Below are positions 1-9,949 of a DNA stretch of 64,000 nt, one piece after another. The first letter of the stretch is position 1. Each line of letters begins with the position of its first letter. The stretch is from Caulobacter sp. S45 (GTDB taxonomy: Bacteria > Pseudomonadota > Alphaproteobacteria > Caulobacterales > Caulobacteraceae). The notes below the pieces were generated by a model that searched no databases, was not told where the DNA came from, and worked only from the letters and a program-made list of their open reading frames with translations. The position numbers and the translations under genes are program-made. Where the stretch lies: positions 2,361,037 through 2,425,036 of the forward strand of contig NZ_LMUL01000014.1 of assembly GCF_009765965.1 (NCBI RefSeq), given 5' to 3'.

Positions 1-1094
1 AGCGTGGTCGCCTCGACCGGATTGACGAACGGGCGGCCTTCGCGGCGCGAGGCTTCCCATTCCCGCTTCAGCGCCTGATACCACTTGGCCTGCTTGTCGG
101 CGTCGTCGATCCACAGCAGCGGCGGGTCGTAGCGCAGGCCCTGGTTCTGCAAGTTCACCATGTCGCCGTCCTGGTGCAGGAAGCGGCGCGCGCCGGCGCG
201 AATGAAGGGTTTGAGCAGGGCGAAGGCCCAGTGGTCGGACCAGATCACCTGGGTGATGCGCGTCTTCGCATCGTTCACCGGCGTCAGGCAGGTGAGGGCC
301 AGCACCTGGCGCGGCCCCACCTGGACATGCTCCCAGCGCAGGCCCGGCAGACGGAAGGTGATCTCGGTCTCGGGCTTGCCGCCGAGGATGCGGTAGGCGC
401 GGCTGTTGGAGGAAGGCGCATGGCGGGCCATGGCGAAGCCCCATTCGCGCGGCTCGAACAGCTTGGCCTTGTCGAGCTGCTTGGCGGCCGAGCGCCACCA
501 CCACTGCTGATGCACGTACGGGCCGTGGGCGGGGTCCATCAGCCCGACGATGGCGTGGTCCAGGTGGCTGTCGAAATCCATCCGCTCGACGATCTTGGGC
601 GCGCCGCCGACCACGCCCTCGAAGGTGGGCGGCTCATGGTCGGGCGTGGCGACGCCGCGTGGATCGGCTGAGATGTAGACGAACACCAGGCCCTGGCTCT
701 CGCGCACGGGATAGGCGCGCACGCGGATGCGCTCGCTCTCCATCTCCTGGTCGCCGGCGAGCGAGGGGATGGCCGAGCAGGCGCCGTCGCCGGCGCGGAA
801 GGTCCAGCCGTGGTAGGGGCACTGCACCGCCTGGGCGCCCTGGGCGTCGGCCACCAGCTTCCCGGCCGACAGCGGCGCGGCGCGATGGGGGCAGATGTCG
901 CGGAGCGCATAGACCTGGCCCGCGCCGTCGCGGCCGAGCAGGATCGGCTGGCCCAGCACCTCGTAGCGCTGGAGCTTGCCCGGCTTCAGCGCCGCGCCCA
1001 GGTCCACGAAGTACCAGAGGTCGTAGAGGAAGCCGCGCCCGAAGACGGTCTTCGGTTCGCGCGTGGTCGCAGGTCTGACATCGCCGTCTGGCAT
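1..1094 (-). CDS. Rieske-type aromatic ring-hydroxylating oxygenase, alpha subunit (3' end outside window)
   Basis: Likely catalytic component of a Rieske non-haem iron oxygenase of the vanillate demethylase / phenylpropionate dioxygenase-like group; the substrate cannot be read from sequence. About 364 residues are visible from an ATG at 1094. The Rieske [2Fe-2S] ligands are Cys68-Pro-His70 and Cys92-Pro-Tyr-His95. A mononuclear iron motif follows about 80 residues later (D-P-A-H-G-P-Y-V-H, i.e. D-x2-H-x4-H). The reading frame stays open to the window edge, so the last few residues and the stop are missing. It is divergent from the bkd operon and shares a 292-bp upstream region with it. No reductase or ferredoxin partner gene is visible. 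Family assignment is firm; the reaction is not. Confidence 0.9.
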   Translation of the reverse strand, partial: MPDGDVRPATTREPKTVFGRGFLYDLWYFVDLGAALKPGKLQRYEVLGQPILLGRDGAGQVYALRDICPHRAAPLSAGKLVADAQGAQAVQCPYHGWTFRAGDGACSAIPSLAGDQEMESERIRVRAYPVRESQGLVFVYISADPRGVATPDHEPPTFEGVVGGAPKIVERMDFDSHLDHAIVGLMDPAHGPYVHQQWWWRSAAKQLDKAKLFEPREWGFAMARHAPSSNSRAYRILGGKPETEITFRLPGLRWEHVQVGPRQVLALTCLTPVNDAKTRITQVIWSDHWAFALLKPFIRAGARRFLHQDGDMVNLQNQGLRYDPPLLWIDDADKQAKWYQALKREWEASRREGRPFVNPVEATT

Positions 1095-1271
1095 GATGGG
1101 ATGGATAGCAGATTTCTCCGGCTGGCTGCTTTTTCCTGAATGTCGCGCGTTTGATCAGGGCCGGGCGGAGCCGTGAAGCTGCTCCCCCATCCAAAGTGAG
1201 CGAGGAAACGCGCAACCCGTGAGCAACCCGCGCGCGCCCATGCTCACCGAAAGTTTCTTGCCTGAACTATC

Positions 1272-1286
1272 GCGATCGGGGATCGC
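1272..1286. promoter_or_regulatory. Perfect 15-bp inverted repeat, candidate operator, with a downstream -10-like box
   Basis: GCGATCGGGGATCGC is a perfect 6-3-6 inverted repeat in the divergent region between the Rieske gene (start 1094) and bkdA1 (start 1387). A -10-like GATAAT lies at 1316-1321 on the plus strand, 30 bp downstream, without a convincing -35 at 16-18 bp spacing, as expected for an activator-dependent promoter. bkd operons in other bacteria are often controlled by Lrp-family or other regulators, but no regulator gene is present here. Function is inferred from symmetry and position only. Confidence 0.4.
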
Positions 1287-1320
1287 ATTTTGCATATTTA
1301 GGCGTTATGTGCGCCGATAA

Positions 1321-2616
<1,296 letters not shown>

Positions 2617-2619
2617 ACC

Positions 2620-3633
2620 ATGCCGGCCATGAATATGATCCAGGCGCTGAACTCGGCGCTCGACAACATGCTGGAGCGGGACCCCAACGTCCTGATCTTC
2701 GGCGAGGACGTGGGCTTCTTCGGGGGCGTGTTCCGCGTCACCGACGGGTTGCAGAAGAAGCACGGCCTGACCCGCTGCTTCGACGCCCCGATCGCGGAGG
2801 GCGGCATCGTCGGCGCGGCCATCGGCATGGGCGCCTACGGCCTGCGTCCGGTGGTGGAGATACAGTTCGCCGACTACATCTACCCGGCCTACGACCAGCT
2901 GGTCTCCGAGGCGGCGCGTATCCGCTACCGCTCGGCCGGCGACTTCACCGCGCCGATGACCATCCGCAGCCCCTACGGCGGCGGCATCTTCGGGGGCAAC
3001 ACCCACTCCCAGAGCGTGGAGGCCCTGTTCACCCACGTCTCGGGCCTGAAGACGGTGATCCCCTCCAACCCCTACGACGCCAAGGGCCTGCTGATCGCCT
3101 CGATCCAGGATGACGACCCGGTGCTCTTCCTGGAGCCCAAGCGCATCTACAACGGCCCCTTCGACGGGCATCACGAGAAGCCGGTCTCGCCCTGGGCCGG
3201 CCATCCGGCCGCCGAGACGCCGGCGGACTACTACACCGTGCCGCTCGGCAAGGCCGCCATCGCCCGCGAAGGCAAGGCCCTGACCGTGCTGGCCTATGGG
3301 GTGATGGTGCACGTGGCGCTGGCGGCGGCCGCCGAGACCGGGATCGACGCCGAGGTGATCGACCTACGCACCCTGGTCCCCGTCGACATCGAGGCCATCG
3401 AGGCGTCGGTGAGGAAGACCGGCCGCTGCGTGATCGTGCACGAGGCGACCCGGACCTCGGGCTATGGGGCGGAGCTGTCGGCCCTGGTGCAGGAGAACTG
3501 CTTCTACCACCTGGAGGCGCCGATCGAGCGGGTGACGGGGTGGGACACGCCCTATCCGCACGCCTTCGAGTGGGACTACTTCCCCGGACCCCAGCGCGTC
3601 GGCCAGGCCATGCGCCGGGCGATGGAGGGCTAG
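2620..3633 (+). CDS. bkdA2: Branched-chain 2-oxoacid dehydrogenase E1 component, beta subunit
   Basis: Partner of BkdA1 in the E1 decarboxylase. The 337 residues match the family length. The start (N-M-I-Q-A-L-N-S-A-L) and the F-G-E-D-V-G-x-F-G-G-V-F motif near residue 27 are characteristic of transketolase-type E1beta subunits, and the C-terminal half has the transketolase C domain, with the conserved H-E-A-T-R-T-S-G-Y-G-A-E segment. The gene lies 3 bp after bkdA1 and 3 bp before bkdB, so the three are almost certainly one transcript. A PDH E1beta is an alternative, but the pairing with a BkdA1-type alpha subunit argues for branched-chain substrates. Confidence 0.95.
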   Translation: MPAMNMIQALNSALDNMLERDPNVLIFGEDVGFFGGVFRVTDGLQKKHGLTRCFDAPIAEGGIVGAAIGMGAYGLRPVVEIQFADYIYPAYDQLVSEAARIRYRSAGDFTAPMTIRSPYGGGIFGGNTHSQSVEALFTHVSGLKTVIPSNPYDAKGLLIASIQDDDPVLFLEPKRIYNGPFDGHHEKPVSPWAGHPAAETPADYYTVPLGKAAIAREGKALTVLAYGVMVHVALAAAAETGIDAEVIDLRTLVPVDIEAIEASVRKTGRCVIVHEATRTSGYGAELSALVQENCFYHLEAPIERVTGWDTPYPHAFEWDYFPGPQRVGQAMRRAMEG

Positions 3634-3636
3634 GCC

Positions 3637-5208
3637 ATGTCGCGTTTCACCTTCCGGCTACCGGACCTGGGCGAAGGCACCGCCGAAGCCGAGATCATCG
3701 CCTGGCACGTGGCCGTCGGCGACCGGGTCGAGGAAGACCAGGCCCTGGTCGATATCATGACCGACAAGGCCACCGTGGAGATCACCTCGCCGGTGTCCGG
3801 CGTGGTCGCGGTGCGCCGGGGCGAACCGGGCGAGATGTTCGCCGTCGGTGGTTCGCTGCTCGAGTTCGAGGTCGAGGGTGATGTGGCCGTCGCCGAGCCC
3901 CAGGCGCCGCCGGTTCCCAATCCCGCTGGCCAGCGCAACGTCGAGGCCCGCGAGGCGTCGGAGACCATGCCGGCCGAACCCGCCCACTCGGCGGAGATTT
4001 CGGACGTGGCCGACTTCACCTTCCGCCTGCCGGACCTGGGCGAAGGCACCGCCGAGGCCGAGATCGTCGCCTGGCACGTCAAGCCCGGCGATAGGGTCGA
4101 GGAAGATCAGCCTCTGGTCGAGATCATGACCGACAAGGCGACGGTGGAGATCACCTCGCCCGTCGCCGGCCGGATCGTCTCCACCCACGGCGAGATCGGC
4201 AAGATGCAGGCGGTGGGTTCGCCGCTGGTGCTGTTCGCCACCGGCAAGGGCGCGCCGCAGAGCCACGCGTCCGCCACGCCGAGCGTCTCCGCAGCGCCCG
4301 TCAGGCCCGCGCCGCCGGCCAACGCCCCGGCCTTCTTCCGCAGCGAGCCCGACCGGCCGCTGACCTCGCCCGCCATCCGCCGCCGCGCCCGCGAGGCCGA
4401 TGTCGACCTGTCGACGGTGAAGAGTACGGGTCCGGAGGGCCGCATCACCCGCGAGGACCTGGACGCCCATCTGGCCAAGGGCTCGGCGCCCGCCCGCGCC
4501 GCCGTTCGCGACGAGATCGAGGAGGTCAAGGTCATCGGCCTTCGCCGCAAGATCGCGGAGAAGATGTCGGAGGCCAAGCGCCGCATCCCGCACTTCGCCT
4601 ATATCGAGGAGTGCGACGTCACCGAGCTGGAGGACCTGCGCGTCCACTTGAACGCCACCCGCCGGCCGGACCAGCCCAAGCTGACGGTGTTGCCGTTCCT
4701 GATCCTGGGCCTGGCCAAGGCCCTGGCCCAGTTCCCCCAGATCAACGCCCGCTACGACGACGAGGCCGGGATCGTGCGTCGCTATCGCGCCGTGCACCTG
4801 GGCATGGCCACCCAGACCCCGAACGGCCTGATCGTGCCGGTGATCCGCAATGCCCAGGCGCTGGACGTCTGGGCTCTGGCGAGCGAGATCGGTCGCCTGG
4901 CCGAGGCGACCCGCAAGGGGAGTGCGACCAAGGACGAGCTGTCCGGCTCGACCATCACCCTGACCAGCCTGGGGCCGCTGGGCGGCGTCGCCCATACCCC
5001 GGTGATCAACCACCCCGAGGTCGCCATCGTCGGCCCCAACAAGATCATCGAGCGGCCGGTGGTGCGTCACGGCCAGATCGTGGTGCGCAAGATGATGAAC
5101 CTATCCTCCTCGTTCGATCACCGCGTGGTGGACGGTTACGACGCCGCCGAGTTCATCCAGGTGCTCAAAGGCCTGTTGGAGCATCCGGCCACGCTGTTCA
5201 TGATCTGA
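3637..5208 (+). CDS. bkdB: Dihydrolipoyllysine acyltransferase (E2) with two lipoyl domains
   Basis: E2 core of the branched-chain 2-oxoacid dehydrogenase complex; it transfers the acyl group from lipoyl-lysine to CoA. The 523 residues are arranged as lipoyl domain 1 (about 1-78, lipoyl Lys44 in M-T-D-K-A-T-V-E-I), an acidic linker, a near-identical lipoyl domain 2 (about 126-202, Lys167 in the same motif), a Pro/Ala linker, a peripheral subunit-binding domain (about 243-280) and the acyltransferase domain (about 295-523) with catalytic His495 and Asp499 in D-H-R-V-V-D-G. The two lipoyl domains look like a tandem duplication. No lipoamide dehydrogenase (E3) gene follows, so E3 must come from elsewhere. 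Confidence 0.95.
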   Translation: MSRFTFRLPDLGEGTAEAEIIAWHVAVGDRVEEDQALVDIMTDKATVEITSPVSGVVAVRRGEPGEMFAVGGSLLEFEVEGDVAVAEPQAPPVPNPAGQRNVEAREASETMPAEPAHSAEISDVADFTFRLPDLGEGTAEAEIVAWHVKPGDRVEEDQPLVEIMTDKATVEITSPVAGRIVSTHGEIGKMQAVGSPLVLFATGKGAPQSHASATPSVSAAPVRPAPPANAPAFFRSEPDRPLTSPAIRRRAREADVDLSTVKSTGPEGRITREDLDAHLAKGSAPARAAVRDEIEEVKVIGLRRKIAEKMSEAKRRIPHFAYIEECDVTELEDLRVHLNATRRPDQPKLTVLPFLILGLAKALAQFPQINARYDDEAGIVRRYRAVHLGMATQTPNGLIVPVIRNAQALDVWALASEIGRLAEATRKGSATKDELSGSTITLTSLGPLGGVAHTPVINHPEVAIVGPNKIIERPVVRHGQIVVRKMMNLSSSFDHRVVDGYDAAEFIQVLKGLLEHPATLFMI

Positions 5209-5301
5209 GACGCCTACGGAACCTCAGTCGATCTTCGTCGTTCAACAAACGAGACGAACTGAATTCCGTCGCCAATCGCGGCGCAAGCAAAGGCAGCCGT
5301 C

Positions 5302-5457
5302 ATGCTCGGAACTATCCTGATTATTATCTTGATTTTGGCCCTATTGGGTGCTTTGCCGAGCTGGGGTCACAGCCGGTCGTGGGGGTATTATCCCAGCGGC
5401 GGTATCGGCCTGGTCCTGATCATCGTCATCATTTTGCTATTGATGCGCGTCATCTAG
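5302..5457 (+). CDS. DUF3309-like small hydrophobic protein
   Basis: A 51-residue protein read directly from the sequence: MLGTILIIILILALLGALPS, then a short Gly/Ser/Tyr/Trp-rich loop (SWGHSRSWGYYPSGG), then a second hydrophobic stretch ending in LLLMRVI. Two short membrane segments around a Pro-Ser-Trp-Gly-His turn fit the DUF3309 family, whose function is unknown. It starts 93 bp after bkdB and is followed immediately by a strong terminator, so it may be the last gene of the bkd transcript or have its own promoter. The Shine-Dalgarno is weak (AAGGCAG). Confidence 0.8.
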   Translation: MLGTILIIILILALLGALPSWGHSRSWGYYPSGGIGLVLIIVIILLLMRVI

Positions 5458-5467
5458 AGTATTCAAG

Positions 5468-5500
5468 CGCCCGAGGCATTTACATGCCTCGGGCGTCTTT
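5468..5500 (+). terminator. Rho-independent terminator after DUF3309 gene
   Basis: A perfect 12-bp stem, CGCCCGAGGCAT (5468-5479) and ATGCCTCGGGCG (5484-5495), with a TTAC loop, is followed by TCTTTTCTT. It starts 11 bp after the stop of the small hydrophobic protein gene and ends the transcript that probably includes bkdA1-bkdA2-bkdB. Confidence 0.93.
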
Positions 5501-5560
5501 TCTTCGGCCCATTCGTATGGACCTTTGACAGCGGGGCGCGCCACGGGCAGGTCCCGCTGT

Positions 5561-6448
5561 ATGTCGTTATGGCCCTATCTCGCCCTGTTCACGTCCGGCC
5601 TGTGCTGGGGTCTCGGTCTGCCGTTCGGGAAGATGACCCTGGCGGCGACCGATCCCGCGCACATGATCCTGCTGCGCTTCCTGGTGGCGGCGGCAGCCGC
5701 TCTCCCTGTCATCCTGCGGCGACCCGAGACGCGGCGACTGCTGTTGCACCCGGCGACCGCCATCGCCGGGGTCTCCTACGCCGTGGGGTTCCTGGTGCAG
5801 TTCGAGGGGCTGGCGCGCAGCAGCGTCACCGTCTCCGCCCTGCTGGTCGGTGGCATGCCGGCCCTGATCGCGGTGAGCGCGGCGGCGATGGGCGAGAAGG
5901 TCGGACCGCTGGCTTGGATGGGCGTGGCGGCGGCGACGCTGGGCGCCGTGCTGATCGCCGGCAAGCCCGGACAGGCCACGGTGCTGGGCGTGGTCCTGTG
6001 CATCGCCTCGCTGCCGGTGTTCCTGGGCTGGCTGTTCGCCACTCGCAAGATTCCCGGCGGTCCGGTCGACGCCGCCTGCGCCTCGGTGGTGGTCGCGGCG
6101 GTGATCCTGGCGCCGGTGGTGATCCTCATGCACGGCTGGCCGAGGCTGGACCTGGGGACCAGCGCCTGGATCGGGCTGGTGGGGCAGGGGCTGCTGTCGA
6201 CCGTGGTCGCCACGGTGTGCTGGCAGCTCGGCGCACCACGTGTCTCCACCGCGGCTGCGGGCGTGTTCATCAATGTCGAGCCGCTGGTGGGATCGGCGAT
6301 CGGGCTGACGGTCTTCCACGATCGGCCGACCTGGTTCTCGGCGGCGGGGGGCGTGCTGATCCTGGCCGGCAGCCTGACGGTGGTGCTGGGCGAACGGCGC
6401 ACGCCCGGCCACGCCAAGGCCGCCGAGGACGCGCCGACGCCGGCTTGA
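5561..6448 (+). CDS. DMT superfamily (EamA-type) membrane transporter
   Basis: Inner-membrane permease of the drug/metabolite transporter superfamily; substrate unknown. The 295-residue protein shows the typical two tandem EamA halves, about ten hydrophobic segments and the early F-T-S-G-L-C-W-G-L-G-L-P-F-G-K motif of the first half. The second half ends in the pattern of two closing helices after G-V-F-I-N-V-E-P-L-V-G. ATG at 5561 is chosen because the first membrane segment begins a few residues later; an upstream in-frame start at 5525 would only add an unlikely basic tail. It is convergent with dusA, with a palindromic repeat in between. Confidence 0.9.
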   Translation: MSLWPYLALFTSGLCWGLGLPFGKMTLAATDPAHMILLRFLVAAAAALPVILRRPETRRLLLHPATAIAGVSYAVGFLVQFEGLARSSVTVSALLVGGMPALIAVSAAAMGEKVGPLAWMGVAAATLGAVLIAGKPGQATVLGVVLCIASLPVFLGWLFATRKIPGGPVDAACASVVVAAVILAPVVILMHGWPRLDLGTSAWIGLVGQGLLSTVVATVCWQLGAPRVSTAAAGVFINVEPLVGSAIGLTVFHDRPTWFSAAGGVLILAGSLTVVLGERRTPGHAKAAEDAPTPA

Positions 6449-6467
6449 GAAGGCCCGACGGTTCCGT

Positions 6468-6575
6468 CGTGCGTGCTTCGAGACGCCTCTGCGGGGCTCC
6501 TCAGCATGACGGATGTTGGGAAACTCGTAGAATTCTACGTTATGCTGAGGAGCGCGTAGCGCGTCTCGAAGCACG
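6468..6575. repeat. Palindromic intergenic repeat, family A, copy 1
   Basis: This 108-bp element has perfect 17-bp terminal inverted arms (TGCGTGCTTCGAGACGC and its complement at 6559-6575). It also has a perfect 12-bp inner pair, GCTCCTCAGCAT (6494-6505) and ATGCTGAGGAGC (6540-6551). It could fold into one long hairpin on either strand. It fills the gap between the converging DMT transporter gene and dusA. Related copies lie at 16853-16968 and 58347-58453, also between converging genes. Confidence 0.93.
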
Positions 6576-6584
6576 CAGACCTGT

Positions 6585-7574
6585 TCAGGCCGCCGCTTCG
6601 ATCCTTGTCGCCGCCTGGGCCAACTGGTCCAGCGCCAGGTCCAGCACCTCCAGCCCGGCGCCTGCCTTCACCGAACCGGTGGTCAGCACCCGCCGCCAGG
6701 CCCGCGCTCCCGGCTGGCCGGCGAACAGGCCGAGCATGTGGCGGGTCATCGAGGCCAGCGAAATCCCCTCGGCCAGTCGCGCGGCCAGATAGGGGCGATA
6801 GGCCTCCACCGCCGTCGCCGGATCGACATCGCCGCCCTCGCCGAACAGCCGCCGGTCCACCTCGCCCAGCAGGCCGGGGTCGTGATAGGCGGCGCGGCCC
6901 AGCATCACCCCGTCGACGTGCTCCAGATGCGCCTCGGTCTGGTCGAGGTCGGCGATCCCGCCGTTGATGATGACGGTCAAGGTCGGCCGCTCGCGCTTCA
7001 GGCGGTAGACCAGGGGGTAGTCGAGTGGTGGGACGTCCCGGTTCTCCTTGGGGCTAAGTCCTTGCAGCCACGCCTTGCGCGCATGCACCGCCACCGTCGT
7101 CACCCCTGCCGCCGCGCAGGCGTCGACCAGGGTGAACAGGCTGGTTTCCGGGTCCTGGTCGTCCACCCCGATGCGGCACTTCAGGGTCACGGGGACCGAG
7201 ACGGCGGCGATCATGGCCGCCATGCTCTCGGCCACCAGCTGGGGCTCCAGCATCAGGCAGGCGCCGAAGCGGCCGCTCTGCACCCGGTCGGAGGGGCAGC
7301 CGACATTCAGGTTGATCTCGTCGTAGCCATAGTCCTCGCCGATCCGCGCGGCCTTCGCCAGCATCGCCGGGTCGCTGCCGCCGAGCTGCAACGCCACCGG
7401 CTGCTCAACCGGGTCGAACCCCAGCAGGCGCGGGCGGTCGCCATGCAGGATCGCCTGGGCGGTGACCATCTCGGTATAGAGCAGGGCGCGGCGCGTCAGC
7501 GTCCGGTGGAAGGCGCGGCAATGCCGATCCGTCCAATCCATCATGGGAGCGACGGAGAAGATTTTTCCGTTCAA
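6585..7574 (-). CDS. dusA: tRNA-dihydrouridine synthase A
   Basis: FMN-dependent reduction of uridine 20/20a in the tRNA D-loop. The 329-residue protein has the DusA N-terminus (V-A-P-M-M-D-W-T-D-R-H-C-R), the catalytic Cys93 in N-V-G-C-P-S, the conserved C-R-I-G-V-D-D motif and A-V-H-A-R-K-A-W-L-Q-G-L-S-P-K-E-N. The start is TTG at 7574: an in-frame TAA lies two codons upstream, and the next ATG (residue 11) would remove the first beta strand. AAGG about ten bases upstream is a plausible ribosome site. The gene is divergent from sbp and convergent with the DMT transporter gene. Confidence 0.95.
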   Translation of the reverse strand: MNGKIFSVAPMMDWTDRHCRAFHRTLTRRALLYTEMVTAQAILHGDRPRLLGFDPVEQPVALQLGGSDPAMLAKAARIGEDYGYDEINLNVGCPSDRVQSGRFGACLMLEPQLVAESMAAMIAAVSVPVTLKCRIGVDDQDPETSLFTLVDACAAAGVTTVAVHARKAWLQGLSPKENRDVPPLDYPLVYRLKRERPTLTVIINGGIADLDQTEAHLEHVDGVMLGRAAYHDPGLLGEVDRRLFGEGGDVDPATAVEAYRPYLAARLAEGISLASMTRHMLGLFAGQPGARAWRRVLTTGSVKAGAGLEVLDLALDQLAQAATRIEAAA

Positions 7575-7804
7575 TTACATAGCCTTATCGTGTAGTCGAC
7601 GCACTGCATCGGAAGGTGCGCACCCGCGTGCGCAGTAGAATATCCGGTTTTACGCGTCCCTACGACACGTCGTTGTACGCGGAGCGCACACCTGCCAAGC
7701 CGCGCCCATTTTCCCCTCAGTTGAACTCCGGCCTTCGTAAGATTCTCTCGCTTGCCGATCCGCTGTCACTCCGTCTGAGTGGAGTTGCGGTTGAGGGAAA
7801 AGCC

Positions 7805-8821
7805 ATGTCGAACAGTATTAGCCGCCGAGGCGCGGTTTCCGGCGGCCTCATCATGGGTCTGGGGCTAGTCGGCGTGGCCCGTGCGGCGGTGGCGCCGACG
7901 ACCCTGTTGAACGTCAGCTACGATCCCACCCGCGAACTCTACAAGGCCTACAACCCAGTGTTCGCCGCGGACTGGAAGCGCAAGACAGGCCAGGATGTCG
8001 TCATCCGCCAGAGCCATGGCGGTTCCGCCAAGCAGGCGTTGTCGGTCATCAATGGCCTGCAAGCCGACGTTGTGACGCTTGGGATATCCGCCGATATCGA
8101 TGCGATCTCGAAGAAGGCCAAGCTGCTCGCGCCCGACTGGCAATCGCGCCTGCCGGAAAACTCCACCCCCTATACGTCCACGATCGTGTTCCTGGTGCGA
8201 AAGGGAAATCCGAAGCGCATCCGCGACTGGGGCGACCTGCTACAGCCCGGCGTCCAGGTGATCACCCCGAACCCCAAGACGTCCAGCGGCGCGCGGTGGA
8301 ACTACATGGCCGCCTACGCCTGGGCTTTCAAGCATGGTGGCGATCATGCTGCGGTCGAGTACCTGCAAAAGCTGTTCGCCCATGTGCCGGTGCTGGACAC
8401 CGGCGCGCGGGGATCGACCATAACCTTCGCCCAGCGTGGACTGGGAGACGTGCTGCTGGCGTGGGAGAACGAGGCCTTCCTCGCACAAAACGAGATGGGG
8501 CCGGGCAAGTTCGACATCGTGATCCCGTCGCTCTCGATCCTGGCGGAGCCGCCGGTGGCCCTGGTCGACAAGGTCGTCGCCCAGCGCGGCACGCGGACGG
8601 TCGCCGAGGCCTATCTGCGCGGTCTCTACAGCCGACGCGGGCAGGAGATCATCGCCCAGAACTATTATCGGCCCCGCGACGTATCTGTATTGGCCAAGCA
8701 GGGCGCGCGCTTCCCGAAGGTCGCCATGGCCAACATCACCGATTTCGGCGGCTGGCCCAAGGTGGAGGCGGTGCAGTTCGTGGATGGCGGCGTGTTCGAC
8801 CGGATATACAAGCCCCGCTGA
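7805..8821 (+). CDS. sbp: Periplasmic sulfate-binding protein of the sulfate ABC transporter
   Basis: Binds sulfate or thiosulfate in the periplasm and delivers it to CysT/CysW. The 338 residues include an export signal with a twin-arginine-like start (S-R-R-G-A-V) and cleavage probably after A-R-A, then family motifs L-N-V-S-Y-D-P-T-R-E-L-Y, Q-S-H-G-G-S-A-K-Q, D-V-V-T-L-G and P-N-P-K-T-S-S-G-A-R-W-N-Y. ATG at 7805 is preceded by GAGGGA. It converges on cysA with only 3 bp between the stops, so it is transcribed separately from its transporter partners. Whether export is Sec or Tat is unclear. Confidence 0.95.
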   Translation: MSNSISRRGAVSGGLIMGLGLVGVARAAVAPTTLLNVSYDPTRELYKAYNPVFAADWKRKTGQDVVIRQSHGGSAKQALSVINGLQADVVTLGISADIDAISKKAKLLAPDWQSRLPENSTPYTSTIVFLVRKGNPKRIRDWGDLLQPGVQVITPNPKTSSGARWNYMAAYAWAFKHGGDHAAVEYLQKLFAHVPVLDTGARGSTITFAQRGLGDVLLAWENEAFLAQNEMGPGKFDIVIPSLSILAEPPVALVDKVVAQRGTRTVAEAYLRGLYSRRGQEIIAQNYYRPRDVSVLAKQGARFPKVAMANITDFGGWPKVEAVQFVDGGVFDRIYKPR

Positions 8822-8824
8822 TCT

Positions 8825-9949
8825 TCAGCCGCCGGAAGTGGGCGAATTGGAAAAGACCTGTCCGCCGCGCGCGGCGAGCTGGATGGGAGCGTCGGCGGCA
8901 AGTGCCGGATCGTTCGAGCGCGGGATCGCCGCCTCCAACGTGGCGCCGTCCGGCGTCCTGCAATCCAGCCAAAGAACGGGGCCGCGCGGCGTGATCCGCT
9001 CCAGCCATACCGCCAGGGCGCGTTCGTCGGGCGTCGCCGGCGCGAGCTGGTCCGGACGTACGAAGGCCAGGGCCGGGCCGTCGGGCGTGTGGGCCGCCGG
9101 CAGTTCCACGCCCGGCGCGCGGAAGACACCGGCCGTCACCTCGCCGGGGATTTGATTCGCCTGGCCGACGAACCCGGCGACGAAGGCGGAGGCGGGGTGG
9201 TCCAGCACCTCGCCCGGCCTGTCCAGCTGCTCGATCCGGCCGTCGTTCAGGATGGCGATGCGGTCGGCCAGGTCGAGCGCCTCCTCCTGGTCGTGGGTGA
9301 CGAAGACCGTGGTCACGCCGGTGGCATGGTGGATGCGGCGCAGTTCACGGCGCAGGTTCTTGCGCACCGTGGCGTCCAACGCGCCGAACGGCTCGTCGAG
9401 CAGCAGGATGCGGGGCGAGACCGCCAGGGCCCGGGCGAGCGCCACCCGTTGCCGCTGACCGCCCGAAAGCTGGGATGGATAGCGGCCGCCCAGTCCCTCG
9501 AGGTCGACCAGGGCGAGCAGTTCCTCGACCCGAGCCGCCCGCTCCGAGCGCGTCGCGCGATCGCGCCTGGGTTTCACGTCCAGCCCGAAAGCGATGTTCT
9601 TCGCCACGCTCATGTGACGGAACAGGGCGTATTGTTGGAACACGAACCCCACCCCGCGCTGTCCGGCATGGGTCGAGGTCACATCCCGATCGTCGAAGCG
9701 GATTTCGCCGGTGTCGGGAAAGTCCAGGCCGGCGATCAGCCGCAGGAGCGTGGTCTTGCCGGAGCCGGACGGTCCCAGCAACGCCAGCAGCTCGCCGGGT
9801 TCGACCTTGAGGCTGACGCCGTTGAGGGCCGGATAGCGGCCGAAGCGCTTCTCCACATGGTGCAGCGAAACGGCGACCGGCGATGGGATCGGAGTGGGCG
9901 ACAGGGGCTTGGTCTCCAAGGCGATGGGGACGGGCGAAAACGCGTTCAA
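8825..9949 (-). CDS. cysA: Sulfate/thiosulfate ABC transporter ATP-binding protein
   Basis: Cytoplasmic ATPase that drives sulfate import. It shows Walker [11 protein letters not shown]-loop V-F-Q-Q-Y-A-L-F, signature [10 protein letters not shown], Walker [13 protein letters not shown] and the switch His in [12 protein letters not shown]-terminal TOBE-like region follows. The best start is TTG at 9949, which overlaps the cysW stop as TTGA and gives 374 residues; a start further upstream would lie entirely inside cysW. It is the last gene of cysT-cysW-cysA, and its 3' end abuts that of sbp. Confidence 0.93.
   Translation of the reverse strand: MNAFSPVPIALETKPLSPTPIPSPVAVSLHHVEKRFGRYPALNGVSLKVEPGELLALLGPSGSGKTTLLRLIAGLDFPDTGEIRFDDRDVTSTHAGQRGVGFVFQQYALFRHMSVAKNIAFGLDVKPRRDRATRSERAARVEELLALVDLEGLGGRYPSQLSGGQRQRVALARALAVSPRILLLDEPFGALDATVRKNLRRELRRIHHATGVTTVFVTHDQEEALDLADRIAILNDGRIEQLDRPGEVLDHPASAFVAGFVGQANQIPGEVTAGVFRAPGVELPAAHTPDGPALAFVRPDQLAPATPDERALAVWLERITPRGPVLWLDCRTPDGATLEAAIPRSNDPALAADAPIQLAARGGQVFSNSPTSGG

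Noticed and set aside
7575-7804. SAM-type or other sulfur-related riboswitch upstream of sbp
   Set aside because: I could not find the conserved core of any riboswitch that I know; only a weak ACTCC/GGAGT hairpin near the start codon.
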